Assembly: GCF_001984065.1 (NCBI RefSeq)
Contig: NZ_LYVP01000015.1
Span: 1-64,000, forward strand
Length of the DNA stretch: 64,000 nt
Reading direction: 5' to 3'
From: Pseudomonas sp. KK4
Lineage (GTDB): Bacteria; Pseudomonadota; Gammaproteobacteria; Pseudomonadales; Pseudomonadaceae
The notes under the pieces were generated by a model, which was given only the letters and a program-made list of their open reading frames with translations, made no database searches and had not been told where the DNA came from. The translations under genes and the position numbers were made by a program. Shown one piece after another: positions 53,161 to 64,000 of this stretch (position 1 is the first letter of the stretch; every line of letters starts with the position of its first letter).

Positions 53161-54531
53161 ATGACGATGGTTCAACCTATTGCAGGATCGCAAGCTTGGG
53201 TGGTTGCGTTGCCCGATGGCCTATCAACCGCGACACGGGCGACGGTTGATCCTTCGGGACTTGTTCCGTCGTCGGATTTTCAGGTGGCCAGTCTTGGCAC
53301 CCCCAGGCAAGTGCAAGCGGGTATGCGTCGGATAGGCAATATCGCGCACACCTTGATCGGTGAGAGCTTCAGGCAATTAGGTGAAACGGACTTGCACGAG
53401 GCGCATCGAGCCCGTGCATTCATCGAGGACGGTCACCTGTCCGGTGAGCCTGGCCATGAGGAACTGTATGCGCGGGTGCGTGAGCTTAACGCGGTCGATA
53501 GCGAGCAAACCCGTGAAAGCCGGGTAAAGACCTTCCTCCAGGCAGGCATGGAGTGGCTCGAGCCGGCCAAGGGACCGGCACTCAATCTGCTCAATGTTGC
53601 CGGGCGCACGGGTGTGATCGTAATGCTGGCGGAGATGCTGCGCCAGGCGGCCACTTACCACATCGAGCGAGCCTTGGCTGAAGGCGATACGCCTGAAGCT
53701 GCCCGTGCCTGGGCGGTGGTCGCGATGACCCTGATCGGCCCGGCGTTGACCTTGGTGGGGGCTGCACGCAATAAATGTAATGGAACGGGGAGCCTGGCCT
53801 CCAACGTGGGGCGTGCCTGCATGGCCAGCATCACCCTGGGGGCGCTGATCGCAGCGCATCTCACCGACACGACGCGCAATGTATTGCCGGCAGTGGTCGG
53901 CGGGGCGATATACACCCTGGCCCGAGGCTTGGCCAACGCCTGCTTTCCCCTGCTGGACAACTCGGGAGGCGGCAATGTATCGACCGCCGCAGTGACGACG
54001 GGGGCCTATGGTGTGGCGCAATATGTGCTGAAGCACGTGGCGGACCTGACCCCGTTGAGCGGCGCCGCGCGTGCGGCTGCAGAACTCGGTCACAGCCTGG
54101 GCGCGGATGCGATCCAGGGCCTGTTGAATGGCTTTGGCATGGTGGTGGATGACATCATCTCCATTTTGTGCAAAAGCTGTCGGATGCTGGCGCCGTCACG
54201 CGGGCTGGACTCGGTTTTCTCCGACCCCGAATCCTTGGAGCACGTTGTGTTGAAGGTGCGTGCAGGGGTGCAACGGCCGACGGGTTCACAGTTGGCGGAT
54301 GCCGCATTCAACATCGGAGCGATGCGGCTCTCGGCGGGGCATGCGATCGCATTGGTGCTGCACGCGGTCGCATCGTTGTTGAACGATTCCGAGGTTGAAG
54401 AGGGTTATCAGGCGCACATTCTCAACGGCTGCCTGGCGCTGATGGCGATGGCGATCTACCTGCCGCTGGTCTTTGGCAGTGGCAAACGCACCGACAATAG
54501 CTTTGAGCCACGTGAGACCCCGCTGCCTTGA
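53161..54531 (+). CDS. Unrecognised hydrophobic protein, candidate T3SS substrate
   Basis: 456 residues, not recognised. The polar N-terminal 130 residues (no Sec signal, Ser/Thr/Ala-rich start as in type III substrates) precede hydrophobic stretches at about 138-165, 182-203, 217-262 and 275-300 and again at 384-406 and 421-440. ATG 53161; ATG 53167 has better spacing to AGAGGG. It begins 42 bp after the orgC-position gene, on the same strand, and ends the island. It may be an effector, an extra translocator-like factor, or an unrelated membrane protein. Confidence 0.75.
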   Translation: MTMVQPIAGSQAWVVALPDGLSTATRATVDPSGLVPSSDFQVASLGTPRQVQAGMRRIGNIAHTLIGESFRQLGETDLHEAHRARAFIEDGHLSGEPGHEELYARVRELNAVDSEQTRESRVKTFLQAGMEWLEPAKGPALNLLNVAGRTGVIVMLAEMLRQAATYHIERALAEGDTPEAARAWAVVAMTLIGPALTLVGAARNKCNGTGSLASNVGRACMASITLGALIAAHLTDTTRNVLPAVVGGAIYTLARGLANACFPLLDNSGGGNVSTAAVTTGAYGVAQYVLKHVADLTPLSGAARAAAELGHSLGADAIQGLLNGFGMVVDDIISILCKSCRMLAPSRGLDSVFSDPESLEHVVLKVRAGVQRPTGSQLADAAFNIGAMRLSAGHAIALVLHAVASLLNDSEVEEGYQAHILNGCLALMAMAIYLPLVFGSGKRTDNSFEPRETPLP

Positions 54532-54570
54532 GCAAAGGCAAAGAGGTCGCCTGTGTGGACCAAGCCCGGC

Positions 54571-54576
54571 TATAAT
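54571..54576 (+). promoter_or_regulatory. Probable -10 element of pyrD
   Basis: Exact TATAAT, 38 bp ahead of the pyrD ATG and just after the island end. The -35 is poor. It suggests pyrD has its own promoter and that the island junction lies upstream of it. Confidence 0.55.
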
Positions 54577-54613
54577 CGCCGCCACTTTTCGCCGCCCTGA
54601 GTCAATCCCGCCC

Positions 54614-55633
54614 ATGTACACCCTGGCCCGTCAGCTGTTGTTCAAACTTTCCCCGGAAACGTCCCACGATCTGTCCCTGGACTTGATCGGCGCAGGCGGG
54701 CGTCTGGGGCTTAACGGTTTGCTGTGCAAGGCGCCGGCCAAGATGCCGGTGACGGTCATGGGCCTGGACTTCCCGAACCCGGTGGGGCTGGCGGCCGGTC
54801 TGGACAAGAACGGCGCGGCCATCGATGGTTTTGCCCAGTTGGGGTTCGGCTTCGTCGAAATCGGCACCATCACCCCGCGCCCGCAGCCGGGCAATCCCAA
54901 GCCTCGGCTGTTCCGTTTGCCGGAAGCCGAAGGGATCATCAACCGCATGGGTTTCAACAACCTCGGTGTCGATCACTTGCTGGCCCGGGTCGCGGCCGCC
55001 AAGTACAAGGGTGTGCTGGGCATCAACATCGGCAAGAACTTCGACACCCCGGTCGAGCGCGCGGTGGACGATTACCTGATCTGCCTGGACAAGGTCTACG
55101 CCCATGCCAGCTATGTGACGGTCAACGTCAGCTCGCCGAACACCCCGGGCCTGCGCAGCCTGCAATTCGGTGATTCGCTCAAGCAACTGCTGGCCGACCT
55201 GGCCACGCGTCGCGCCGAACTGGCGCTGCGCCATGGCAAGCACGTGCCGCTGGCCATCAAGATCGCCCCGGACATGACCGACGAAGAAACCGCGCAAGTG
55301 GCGCAGGCGTTGATCGAAACCGGCATGGACGCGGTCATCGCCACCAACACCACCCTGAGCCGCGTGGGCGTCGAAGGCATGGAGCACGGTGACGAGGCGG
55401 GCGGTCTGTCCGGTGCGCCGGTTCGTGAAAAGAGCACTCACACCGTCAAGGTGCTGGCGGCGGAGCTGGGTGGCCGGTTGCCGATCATCGCGGCAGGCGG
55501 GATTACCGAAGGCAAGCACGCGGCGGAGAAAATCACCGCGGGTGCGAGCCTGGTGCAGATCTACTCGGGCTTCATCTATAAAGGCCCTGCGTTGATTCGT
55601 GAGTCGGTGGACGCGATCGCGGCGTTGCGCTAA
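54614..55633 (+). CDS. pyrD: Dihydroorotate dehydrogenase (quinone), class 2
   Basis: Fourth step of pyrimidine synthesis, membrane-associated, electrons to quinone. 339 residues from the ATG at 54614; N-terminal helix ([20 protein letters not shown]) marks class 2. FMN/orotate motifs: [21 protein letters not shown] and the late [15 protein letters not shown]. It marks the right flank of the T3SS insertion. Confidence 0.97.
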   Translation: MYTLARQLLFKLSPETSHDLSLDLIGAGGRLGLNGLLCKAPAKMPVTVMGLDFPNPVGLAAGLDKNGAAIDGFAQLGFGFVEIGTITPRPQPGNPKPRLFRLPEAEGIINRMGFNNLGVDHLLARVAAAKYKGVLGINIGKNFDTPVERAVDDYLICLDKVYAHASYVTVNVSSPNTPGLRSLQFGDSLKQLLADLATRRAELALRHGKHVPLAIKIAPDMTDEETAQVAQALIETGMDAVIATNTTLSRVGVEGMEHGDEAGGLSGAPVREKSTHTVKVLAAELGGRLPIIAAGGITEGKHAAEKITAGASLVQIYSGFIYKGPALIRESVDAIAALR

Positions 55634-55688
55634 CGCGGCTGCGGCTGCGGCTGCGGCTAGATTGTGGGGTGAGCAGATTCTCCGGGCA

Positions 55689-55714
55689 TAAAAAAGGGCT
55701 CCTCAAAAGGAGCC
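55689..55714 (-). terminator. Intrinsic terminator of rmf
   Basis: GGGCTCCT-CAAA-AGGAGCCC hairpin; the run of A on the left of it reads as T on the minus strand, so it serves rmf rather than pyrD. Confidence 0.8.
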
Positions 55715-55801
55715 CCTGGGCCGGAGCCCGCCGCCCGGATGGGACGTGCGTGGTTAATTCAGTACACAATCAGATTGTAGTGTCGGAATGTTCGCCCTGT
55801 G

Positions 55802-56017
55802 TCAGCCGACAGCGTGAAGTTCGTTGAGTCTATGGATGCCCGCAGTGCCGGTCATACCGTCCCAGTTGTCGCCGCGTCCTTCTCGCCAGCCGTTGATCCA
55901 GGCTTGACGTACCGACGGTAGAGTAAATGGGCAAAGCTCGCGGGATTTGCCACCAACGCCATATTGATATCCGCGCAAAAATGCTCTTTCCAACGGATCA
56001 CGCTTAAGTCTTCTCAT
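55802..56017 (-). CDS. rmf: Ribosome modulation factor
   Basis: 71 residues, strongly basic, with the family sequence RAFLRGYQYGVGGKSRELCPF and WINGWREGR. It dimerises ribosomes in stationary phase. A structured leader lies upstream. TGAGGG is 8 bp before the ATG. Confidence 0.95.
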   Translation of the reverse strand: MRRLKRDPLERAFLRGYQYGVGGKSRELCPFTLPSVRQAWINGWREGRGDNWDGMTGTAGIHRLNELHAVG

Positions 56018-56056
56018 AGGGTGTTGCCCTCACTTGTTGACTGTTTTCATCGCGTT

Positions 56057-56147
56057 GACCTCAATCGAGGTCTGGCAGAAAAATCCTGCCGTTGGGGCCC
56101 GCTGCCGGCGTGGCGAGCCAAGGTGTTGGCGTCATTGCGGCGCCAAC
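56057..56147 (-). ncRNA. Structured 5' leader of rmf
   Basis: Three perfect hairpins: GACCTC/GAGGTC at 56057-56072, GGCAG/CTGCC at 56074-56090 and GTTGGCG/CGCCAAC at 56125-56147. Pseudomonas rmf genes are known to carry a conserved RNA motif upstream; this fits that position, though I did not compare the consensus. Confidence 0.6.
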
Positions 56148-56441
56148 CTGTTTTGATTTCTAACCAAAGCGTCACATCGAGGGAATGATCGTTTTGTCAT
56201 AAGGACGTAACCATAAAGATGCTATGGCCATAAGTAACACGATGTCTGTCGCGTATTTATGGGGCAAACCCCTGTATGATCGGCCCCCCGCAGGATGAAG
56301 CGGTCAATCCTTTGCTGAGAATGCCTCGCGTTGCACCGCGGCATTATTCGACGAAGGGTCGACTTATGACATTTTGTTGCATCAACTTTTTTACCTGTCC
56401 TTGCATCTAAGCTCATTTAACCCGGGCAGCAGGGGTGGAAC

Positions 56442-56517
56442 GGCACACCTTCGTGCCACGCGGGCGCTCTTCGAGAAAAGCGCCTGATTGAAAACCGGGC
56501 CGGCAATGCGTTGCCGG
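56442..56517 (+). ncRNA. Hairpin-rich 5' leader of rlmL
   Basis: GGCAC-ACCTTC-GTGCC (56442-56457), a GGCGCT/AGCGCC hairpin (near 56463-56484) and CCGGCAA-TGCG-TTGCCGG (56500-56517) precede the rlmL start by 29-100 bases. The rest of the 528-bp rmf-rlmL gap (56148-56441) holds a TATGAT at 56275-56280 but no gene that I can see. Confidence 0.5.
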
Positions 56518-56545
56518 TCCACTCAGCTAAAGGCTACGTATCCTC

Positions 56546-58816
<2,271 letters not shown>

Positions 58817-58829
58817 CGGGTAATCCCCC

Positions 58830-58929
58830 TGTAGGAGCGAGCATGCTCGCGATGGTCGCCAACGATAACGCTTGCTCTCTGGATGCACGCGTTGTTCTGG
58901 AGTCCATCGCGAGCAAGCTCGCTCCTACA
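58830..58929. repeat. REPIN between rlmL and the diguanylate cyclase
   Basis: TGTAGGAGCGAGCATGCTCG arm with an inverted partner GAGCAAGCTCGCTCCTACA, 14 bp after the rlmL stop. Confidence 0.88.
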
Positions 58930-59024
58930 GGGAGCGTTCAGTGCTGGTCAAATTAGTGGCTAATAGCTATAACTCAATTCAGGGCCAAAGGGCTTTCCCG
59001 CACCTGGCGTTTTGAGTTGCGTTT

Positions 59025-61424
59025 ATGTCGTTGCACGCCGTGCGCCCAAAAATCCTGGGTTTTATCAGCGAAGATGTCTCGGCCTGGCTGGTCGCGCTAC
59101 TGGTATTGCTCCTCGGCGGGGTGCTCACCGGTTTGCTGGCCTGGTCGACGCTGAACCTGTTTCACCATCAATTGCGGCAACGTTTCCAACTGCTGGCCAG
59201 TGAACGCTACAGCCGCATCGAAGAACGCTTTGAAGATCAGGAACAGCGCCTCGATGGCCTGCGGCGCTTCTTTGCCAATTCCGATTCGGTGTCTCGGGAA
59301 GAATTCAACGGTTACACCCAACCTCTGTTGTACCGCACCCAGGCGTATTCGTTTGCCCAACGGATCCGTCGCGACGAACGCGCGGCGTTCGAGCAGCGAG
59401 TGCGGGATGAGGGCCTCAGTGATTTCACCGTGCGCGAGCTCAATGCCGAGGGCCAACTGCAGCTGGCCGCCGAACGCGATGAGTACGTGGTGGTGATCTA
59501 CAGCCAGACCCAGAGCAAACTCGGCCCGGCGCTAGGCTACGATTTGCTGGCGCAACCTTTGCGCCGCGCCACGCTGGAGCGCGCGGACGAACACGGACGC
59601 ATGGCGGTCTCGCAGCCGATGCATCTGGTCAACATCGAGCCGGAATATGCCCGGGGTGTGCTGCTGGTCGCTCCCGTCACCTTGCGCGACGATCCCCGCG
59701 CCGCAGGCAGCAAGCCGTTCGGTTATGTCATGGCGGTGATCAGCATGCGTCAGCTGCTGGCCGACGATTTGCCGGAGGCGGGGCGCGATTACCTGTCGGT
59801 GCGCATCCTCGATTTATCCACAGACGAACAGCACGAAGTGCTCTTCGAGTCGCCCAACACACCGGCCCCCAGTGATTTGTCCTGGAGCCGGCTGTTGCGC
59901 CTGGCCGATCACGACTATCAAGTCGATATCCAGCCCAGCGAGGCGTTTCTTCAGGCCAACCATTCTTCAGTCACCGCCATGATGGTCCTCGGCGGATTGC
60001 TCAGTGTGTTGCTCAGCGCATTGCTTTATGTCCTTGTCAGCCAGCGCCAGCGTGCACTGAAAATGGTCGAGCAGCGGACCGAGGAGTTGCGTGCCCGGGA
60101 ACAGGAGTTGCGCGGTACCCACGGTCAATTGCGCGGTGTGCTCAATGCCGCGACCCAGGTGGCGATCATCGCCACCGATCTGCGCGGGGTGATCAGCACC
60201 TTCAACGCCGGCGCCGAGCAAATGCTCGGCTACACCGCCGCCGAAGTGGTGGGCCACATGACTCTGGAAAACCTGCACCTGCCCCGGGAGCTCGCCGCCC
60301 GTTCCACCGAGTTGAGTACGCTGTTCGGCAAGCCGGTGCCGACATGCCAGGCGATGCTGGTCGAGGCCAGCGCCGACGGCCGCAACGAGGCGCGGGAGTG
60401 GACCCTGGTGCGCGGCGACGGCAGCCACCTGATCGTCAACATGCTGGCCACGCCGGTGCTCGACGAACAGGGGTTGTGGGTCGGGCACCTGGCGGTGTGC
60501 ATCGACATCACCGAACGCAAGCGCGTGCATGAAGCGCTGGCGGCGCGGGACGTATTGCTGAAGAAGCTCAGCGCCCATGTGCCTGGCGGGATTTACCAGT
60601 TCAAGATGGAGTTCGACGGGCGCTTCAGTGTGATCTACGCCAGCGATGGCATTCGCGAAATCTACGAGCTCGAGCCGGACGTGCTGTTGCTCAATGCCGA
60701 AGCGATCTTCACCCGGATTCATCCTCAGGACACCACCCGGGTTCGCGCATCCATCCGCGCTTCTGCCGATACCGTCAGCCCCTGGCGCGAGGAGTACCGC
60801 GTGCAACTGCCCCAGCGCGGCCTGCGCTGGGTTCGCGGCGAGGCGACGCCGGAGGAGCTGCCTGGCGGCGGGGTGCTGTGGCATGGCTATATCTCGGACG
60901 TGACCGACATGAAGCGCGTGGAAGAAGAACTGCGCGCGCTGTCGATCACCGATTCCCTGACCGGCATCCACAACCGGCGTTATTTTCAGGAACGGCTGAC
61001 CATCGAGATGGCGAGGGTGGAGCGCGGCGGCGGTGAGCTGTCGGTGATCATGCTCGACATCGACCACTTCAAGCGCATCAATGACCAGTATGGCCACGCC
61101 GTCGGCGACCGGGTGTTGCAGGCGGTGTGCGAGCGTATCGGCCATCGGCTGCGGCGCACTGACGTGTTCTGCCGCCTGGGGGGCGAGGAGTTCATGGTGT
61201 TGTGCCCGGACATCGACGGTAAACAGGCCCATGCCCTGGCACTGGAGTTGTGGCAAAGCCTGCGCAGTGCGCCGATCGACGAAGTCGGGGTGGTCACCGC
61301 GAGTTTCGGTATAGCCAGTTGGCGGGTCGGCGAGGGCGCAGATGCGTTGCTGCTGCGGGCGGATTCGGGGGTGTATGTGGCGAAACAGGAAGGCAGGGAT
61401 CGGGTGCAGGAGGAGATGAATTGA
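59025..61424 (+). CDS. Membrane diguanylate cyclase with CHASE and PAS domains
   Basis: 799 residues. TM1 (about 18-43), periplasmic CHASE sensor (about 80-290, YSFAQRIRRDERAAFEQRV), TM2 (about 316-338), two PAS domains, and a C-terminal GGDEF domain with GGEEF at its active site. The inhibitory site RRTD lies five residues before it, so product inhibition by c-di-GMP is expected. No EAL domain. The outside signal is unknown. Confidence 0.93.
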   Translation: MSLHAVRPKILGFISEDVSAWLVALLVLLLGGVLTGLLAWSTLNLFHHQLRQRFQLLASERYSRIEERFEDQEQRLDGLRRFFANSDSVSREEFNGYTQPLLYRTQAYSFAQRIRRDERAAFEQRVRDEGLSDFTVRELNAEGQLQLAAERDEYVVVIYSQTQSKLGPALGYDLLAQPLRRATLERADEHGRMAVSQPMHLVNIEPEYARGVLLVAPVTLRDDPRAAGSKPFGYVMAVISMRQLLADDLPEAGRDYLSVRILDLSTDEQHEVLFESPNTPAPSDLSWSRLLRLADHDYQVDIQPSEAFLQANHSSVTAMMVLGGLLSVLLSALLYVLVSQRQRALKMVEQRTEELRAREQELRGTHGQLRGVLNAATQVAIIATDLRGVISTFNAGAEQMLGYTAAEVVGHMTLENLHLPRELAARSTELSTLFGKPVPTCQAMLVEASADGRNEAREWTLVRGDGSHLIVNMLATPVLDEQGLWVGHLAVCIDITERKRVHEALAARDVLLKKLSAHVPGGIYQFKMEFDGRFSVIYASDGIREIYELEPDVLLLNAEAIFTRIHPQDTTRVRASIRASADTVSPWREEYRVQLPQRGLRWVRGEATPEELPGGGVLWHGYISDVTDMKRVEEELRALSITDSLTGIHNRRYFQERLTIEMARVERGGGELSVIMLDIDHFKRINDQYGHAVGDRVLQAVCERIGHRLRRTDVFCRLGGEEFMVLCPDIDGKQAHALALELWQSLRSAPIDEVGVVTASFGIASWRVGEGADALLLRADSGVYVAKQEGRDRVQEEMN

Positions 61425-61445
61425 TTCTTGCCGTACGCAATCCCC

Positions 61446-61533
61446 GTGGGAACGGGCCTGGTCGCGAAAGCGGTGTGTCAGCCGACATCCTTGTTGTCTG
61501 ACAGTGCGCTTTCGCGAGCAAGCGTGCTCCCAC
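61446..61533. repeat. REPIN between the diguanylate cyclase and dacB
   Basis: GTGGGAACGGGCCTGGTCGC arm and inverted GCGAGCAAGCGTGCTCCCAC, at the convergence of the two genes. The arms have drifted from the class consensus. Confidence 0.83.
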
Positions 61534-61549
61534 AGGGGGCCGCGGTGTT

Positions 61550-63016
61550 TTACAGGACCGAAGCGGTCTGCGGCAGTTTCGGCTGGCGGTACAGGTCCAG
61601 CAGCACCTGATCGAGCACCGACGAGGCGCCGAACGGGGCCTTGTCGTTGAGGATCGCCACCACGGCCCAGGTATTGCCGTTGACGTCGCGGCTGAAACCG
61701 GCGATGGCGCGCACGGTGTTCAGGGTACCGGTCTTGACGTGGGCTTCGCCGCGCATCGCGGTGGTCTTCAGGCGCTTGCGCATGGTGCCGTCGGTGCCGG
61801 CAATCGGCATCGAGCTGATGTATTCGGCGGCGTAGGGGCTGTGCCACGCGGCTTGCAGCATCGAGGCCATTTCCCGGGCGCTGACCCGTTCGGCACGGGA
61901 CAGGCCGGAGCCGTTTTCCATCACCAGGTGCGGCGCAGTGATGCCTTTCTTGGCCAGCCACTGACGGACCACACGCTGGGCAGCCTTGGCGTCATCGGCG
62001 TCGGCGTCGGTGCGGAATCTCTGCCCCAGGCTCAGGAACAGTTGCTGGGCCATGGTGTTGTTACTGTATTTGTTGATGTCGCGGATGATTTCCGCCAGGT
62101 CCGGCGAGAACGCCCGGGCCAGTACCTTGGCATCTTTGGGCGTTGGCGCCAGCACGTCCTTGCCCTGGATGCTGCCACCCAGTTCCTTCCAGATCGCGCG
62201 CACGGCACCGGCGGTGTAGGTCGCGTGGTCGAGCAGCGACAGGTAAGTCTGCGAACTGCAGCCATCGCCCAACTGACCGCCGACGGTCACCGTCACGCTG
62301 CCATCGGCCTGCGGCACCGGGTTGTAGCGCACGCCACCGGTGCATTGCTTGGAGTTGACGGCCTTGACCTGGTTCTCGATGCGGATGCTGGCGATCGGTG
62401 GCTCCACGGAGATCAGCACGCGACCGCCGTCGTTGCGGGCCACGAAGCGCAGGGCCTTGAGGTTGACCAGCAGGGCATCGGGCTTGACCAGGAACGGTTT
62501 GTTCTCGTCGTTGCCGTCGTCGTTGAACTCGGGCAGTTGCGGTTGCACGAAGAAATTCTTGTCCAGCACCAGGTCGCCGGTGACCTGGGTCACGCCGTTG
62601 GCGCGCAGGTCGCGCATCAACAGCCAGAGTTTTTCCATGTTCAGCTTCGGATCGCCGCCGCCCTTGAGGTAGAGGTTGCCGTTGAGGATCCCGCCGCTGA
62701 GGGTGCCATCGGTGTAGAACTCGGTTTTCCACTGATGATTCGGGCCGAGCATTTCCAGGGCCGCGTAGGTGGTGACCAGTTTCATGGTCGAAGCCGGGTT
62801 GACCGAAACGTCGGCGTTGAAAATGGTCGGGGTACCGGGGCCGGTCAGCGGGATCATGACCAGCGACAGGGCGTTGTCCTGCAGCTTGCTGGCCTTGAGG
62901 GCTTTTTCGACGTTGGGTGATAACGCGGTGTTGATCGGTTCAGCGCAAACGGGGAGGGCCAGTGGGAGAAGGAGGCCGGCCAGCAGCAGTGGACGCAACG
63001 ATTTGATCATGGACAT
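61550..63016 (-). CDS. dacB: D-alanyl-D-alanine carboxypeptidase/endopeptidase (PBP4)
   Basis: 488 residues with a signal peptide (cleavage near CAEP, residue 25). Class C penicillin-binding motifs: SxxK as STMK at 76-79, SNN in NKYSNNTMAQQ and KTG in HVKTGTLNT. Trims peptidoglycan cross-links in the periplasm. Confidence 0.95.
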   Translation of the reverse strand: MSMIKSLRPLLLAGLLLPLALPVCAEPINTALSPNVEKALKASKLQDNALSLVMIPLTGPGTPTIFNADVSVNPASTMKLVTTYAALEMLGPNHQWKTEFYTDGTLSGGILNGNLYLKGGGDPKLNMEKLWLLMRDLRANGVTQVTGDLVLDKNFFVQPQLPEFNDDGNDENKPFLVKPDALLVNLKALRFVARNDGGRVLISVEPPIASIRIENQVKAVNSKQCTGGVRYNPVPQADGSVTVTVGGQLGDGCSSQTYLSLLDHATYTAGAVRAIWKELGGSIQGKDVLAPTPKDAKVLARAFSPDLAEIIRDINKYSNNTMAQQLFLSLGQRFRTDADADDAKAAQRVVRQWLAKKGITAPHLVMENGSGLSRAERVSAREMASMLQAAWHSPYAAEYISSMPIAGTDGTMRKRLKTTAMRGEAHVKTGTLNTVRAIAGFSRDVNGNTWAVVAILNDKAPFGASSVLDQVLLDLYRQPKLPQTASVL

Positions 63017-63148
63017 AAAACCCTACAGCCGAGGGGGAAAAGACGAGGGCATGAAAATGAAAGCCCTCAGCGAACATAAAAGTGTCCGCATTATGCCCCA
63101 AGGTGCGATGGCTGTGGCGAGGGGATTAGACAGAGTGGGGCACAAACA

Positions 63149-63178
63149 AAAAGGGCCATCACGATGGATGGCCCTTTT
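63149..63178. terminator. Terminator between yggL and dacB
   Basis: AAAAGGGCCAT hairpin with ATGGCCCTTTT; the A-rich left side acts as the T-run for yggL on the minus strand. Confidence 0.8.
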
Positions 63179-63183
63179 GAACA

Positions 63184-63528
63184 TCAAGCTACCGGATTGA
63201 TCGGCTTTTCCGGGTACCAGACGTCGATCAGCGGGCTGACGGTTGCTTCGGTCAGTTCGCTGCGGCCCTTGAGCCAGGCTTCAACGGCGGCACGCTGCTC
63301 TTCGGAAACCGAGCCGCGCTTCTGCAGGCAAACCAGACCGAAGTCGTCGCCGCCGACATAGCCCAGACCGTTGGCTTCCATGGCTTCTTTGAGGAACGCG
63401 TCGAGGAATGCGTCGATCGCCTCGTCAGCCAGGTCTTCCTTGAAGTCCAGGTTCAATTCGAAACCCAATTCCTGGAACTCGTCTACACAGAGCTTTTTGC
63501 GCAGACGCTGGGAGCGGTTAGTGGCCAT
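63184..63528 (-). CDS. yggL: YggL-family 50S ribosome-binding protein
   Basis: 114 residues from ATG 63528 (AGGA upstream); the track to 63561 is not needed. Family sequence NRSQRLRKKLCVDEFQELGF and DFGLVCLQKRGSVSEEQR. Binds the large ribosomal subunit in relatives; exact role unclear. Confidence 0.87.
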   Translation of the reverse strand: MATNRSQRLRKKLCVDEFQELGFELNLDFKEDLADEAIDAFLDAFLKEAMEANGLGYVGGDDFGLVCLQKRGSVSEEQRAAVEAWLKGRSELTEATVSPLIDVWYPEKPINPVA

Positions 63529-63585
63529 GAAACAATCCTCAAAAGTAATAACGCCGCGCATCTTACCAGCTAAGCGTCATGACTG

Positions 63586-63618
63586 CCGGGCGAGTTTTTC
63601 AATTCCTGCCTCGCCCGG
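63586..63618. other. Inverted repeat downstream of the amidohydrolase
   Basis: CCGGGCGAG and its exact complement around a 15-bp loop, between yggL and the amidohydrolase stop. No clear T-run follows on the minus strand, so it may be a weak terminator or mRNA end protector. Confidence 0.5.
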
Positions 63619-63638
63619 ACCGCCGGTTTTACTTCCTT

Positions 63639-64000
63639 TTACAGGCCGGGCAAAACGTCAGGCGGCACGATCGCACCGCCTTTCATGACCACAGGCAGTT
63701 TTTCGAGAACAGTGATATCGGCAATCGGATCGCCATCCACAGCGATCATGTCGGCAAAGCGACCGGTGCTGACCGCGCCGACATCCTGCTGCCAGTTGAG
63801 CAGGTCGGCGGCGACCACGGTGGCCGACTGGATGGCCTGCATCGGCGTCATGCCGTATTTCACCATGTAGGCGAACTGCTTGGCGTTGGTGCCGATCGGA
63901 TACACCCCGGCATCGGTGCCATAGGCGATTTTCACCCCGGCCTTGACCGCCTTGCGGAACGCCTGGCGCTGCACGTCGGTGGTTTCGGCGTTTTTGCGCA
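63639..64000 (-). CDS. Amidohydrolase, C-terminal part (runs off the window)
   Basis: The visible 120 codons are the C-terminal end of a metal-dependent amidohydrolase of the Xaa-Pro dipeptidase/imidazolonepropionase-like group: GTDAGVYP with the metal-binding Asp, then GMTPMQAIQSATVVAADLL and GRFADMIAVDGDPIADI. The frame is open to the window edge, so the N-terminus lies beyond 64000. Confidence 0.85.
   Translation of the reverse strand, partial: RKNAETTDVQRQAFRKAVKAGVKIAYGTDAGVYPIGTNAKQFAYMVKYGMTPMQAIQSATVVAADLLNWQQDVGAVSTGRFADMIAVDGDPIADITVLEKLPVVMKGGAIVPPDVLPGL

Noticed and set aside
29064..54531. Hrp1 or Ysc (Psc) type T3SS
   Set aside because: HilA, InvF, IagB, IacP, SipB-D, PrgH-K and OrgA/B order are specific to the Inv-Mxi-Spa family; no hrp regulators or exsA-like gene.

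Overview
This 64 kb window reads as the chromosome of a fluorescent pseudomonad (Pseudomonas fluorescens/brassicacearum-type lineage). The evidence is the GC-rich Pseudomonas core gene order cmaX-crfX-cmpX-sigX-oprF-cobA, the prpR-prpB-prpC-acnD-prpF-prpD methylcitrate operon, the ppsR/ppsA divergent pair, rmf/rlmL, and many intergenic REP/REPIN palindromes of the kind known from P. fluorescens genomes. The assignment comes from protein and repeat recognition only; no search was run.

Layout. 9-4683: pabB, then an ATP-grasp ligase, an inactive-transglutaminase membrane protein and a retropepsin-like protease, all on the minus strand. 4898-13605: methylcitrate cycle operon for propionate use, with its GntR regulator and a palindromic operator. 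13738-17106: ppsR and ppsA (PEP synthase and its regulator). 17306-22912: an alpha/beta hydrolase, rraA, and the cmaX-crfX-cmpX-sigX-oprF envelope-stress/porin block. 23082-28838: cobA, a PP2C-kinase fusion, a nitrate transporter, nasT and nasS on the minus strand. 29064-54531: a complete Inv-Mxi-Spa (Salmonella SPI-1-like) type III secretion system (T3SS), all on the plus strand, inserted between nasS and pyrD. 54614-64000: pyrD, rmf, rlmL, a CHASE-PAS-GGDEF diguanylate cyclase, dacB, a yggL-family gene and a truncated amidohydrolase.

The T3SS island is collinear with the Salmonella set: invF-invG-invE-invA-invB-invC-spaM-spaN-spaO-spaP-spaQ-spaR-spaS, sicA-sipB-sipC-sipD-iacP, hilA-iagB, prgH-prgI-prgJ-prgK-orgA-orgB-orgC-like. 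It ends with a 456-residue hydrophobic protein that I do not recognise and treat as a candidate substrate. The pilotin (invH), sipA, sicP/sptP and hilC/hilD equivalents are absent. Control signals seen in the island are a terminator-like hairpin directly in front of the sicA ribosome-binding site, three tandem REPINs between spaS and sicA, a likely internal start in spaO, and an 11-bp-period direct repeat upstream of invF.

The nitrate block carries two matching RNA switches. Both narK and nasS-nasT have a sigma-54 promoter (GG-N10-GC), then two hairpins whose six-base loops have A at position 1 and G at position 4 (the ANTAR-protein target), then an overlapping intrinsic terminator. This predicts nitrate-responsive antitermination by NasT of both the transporter and its own operon.
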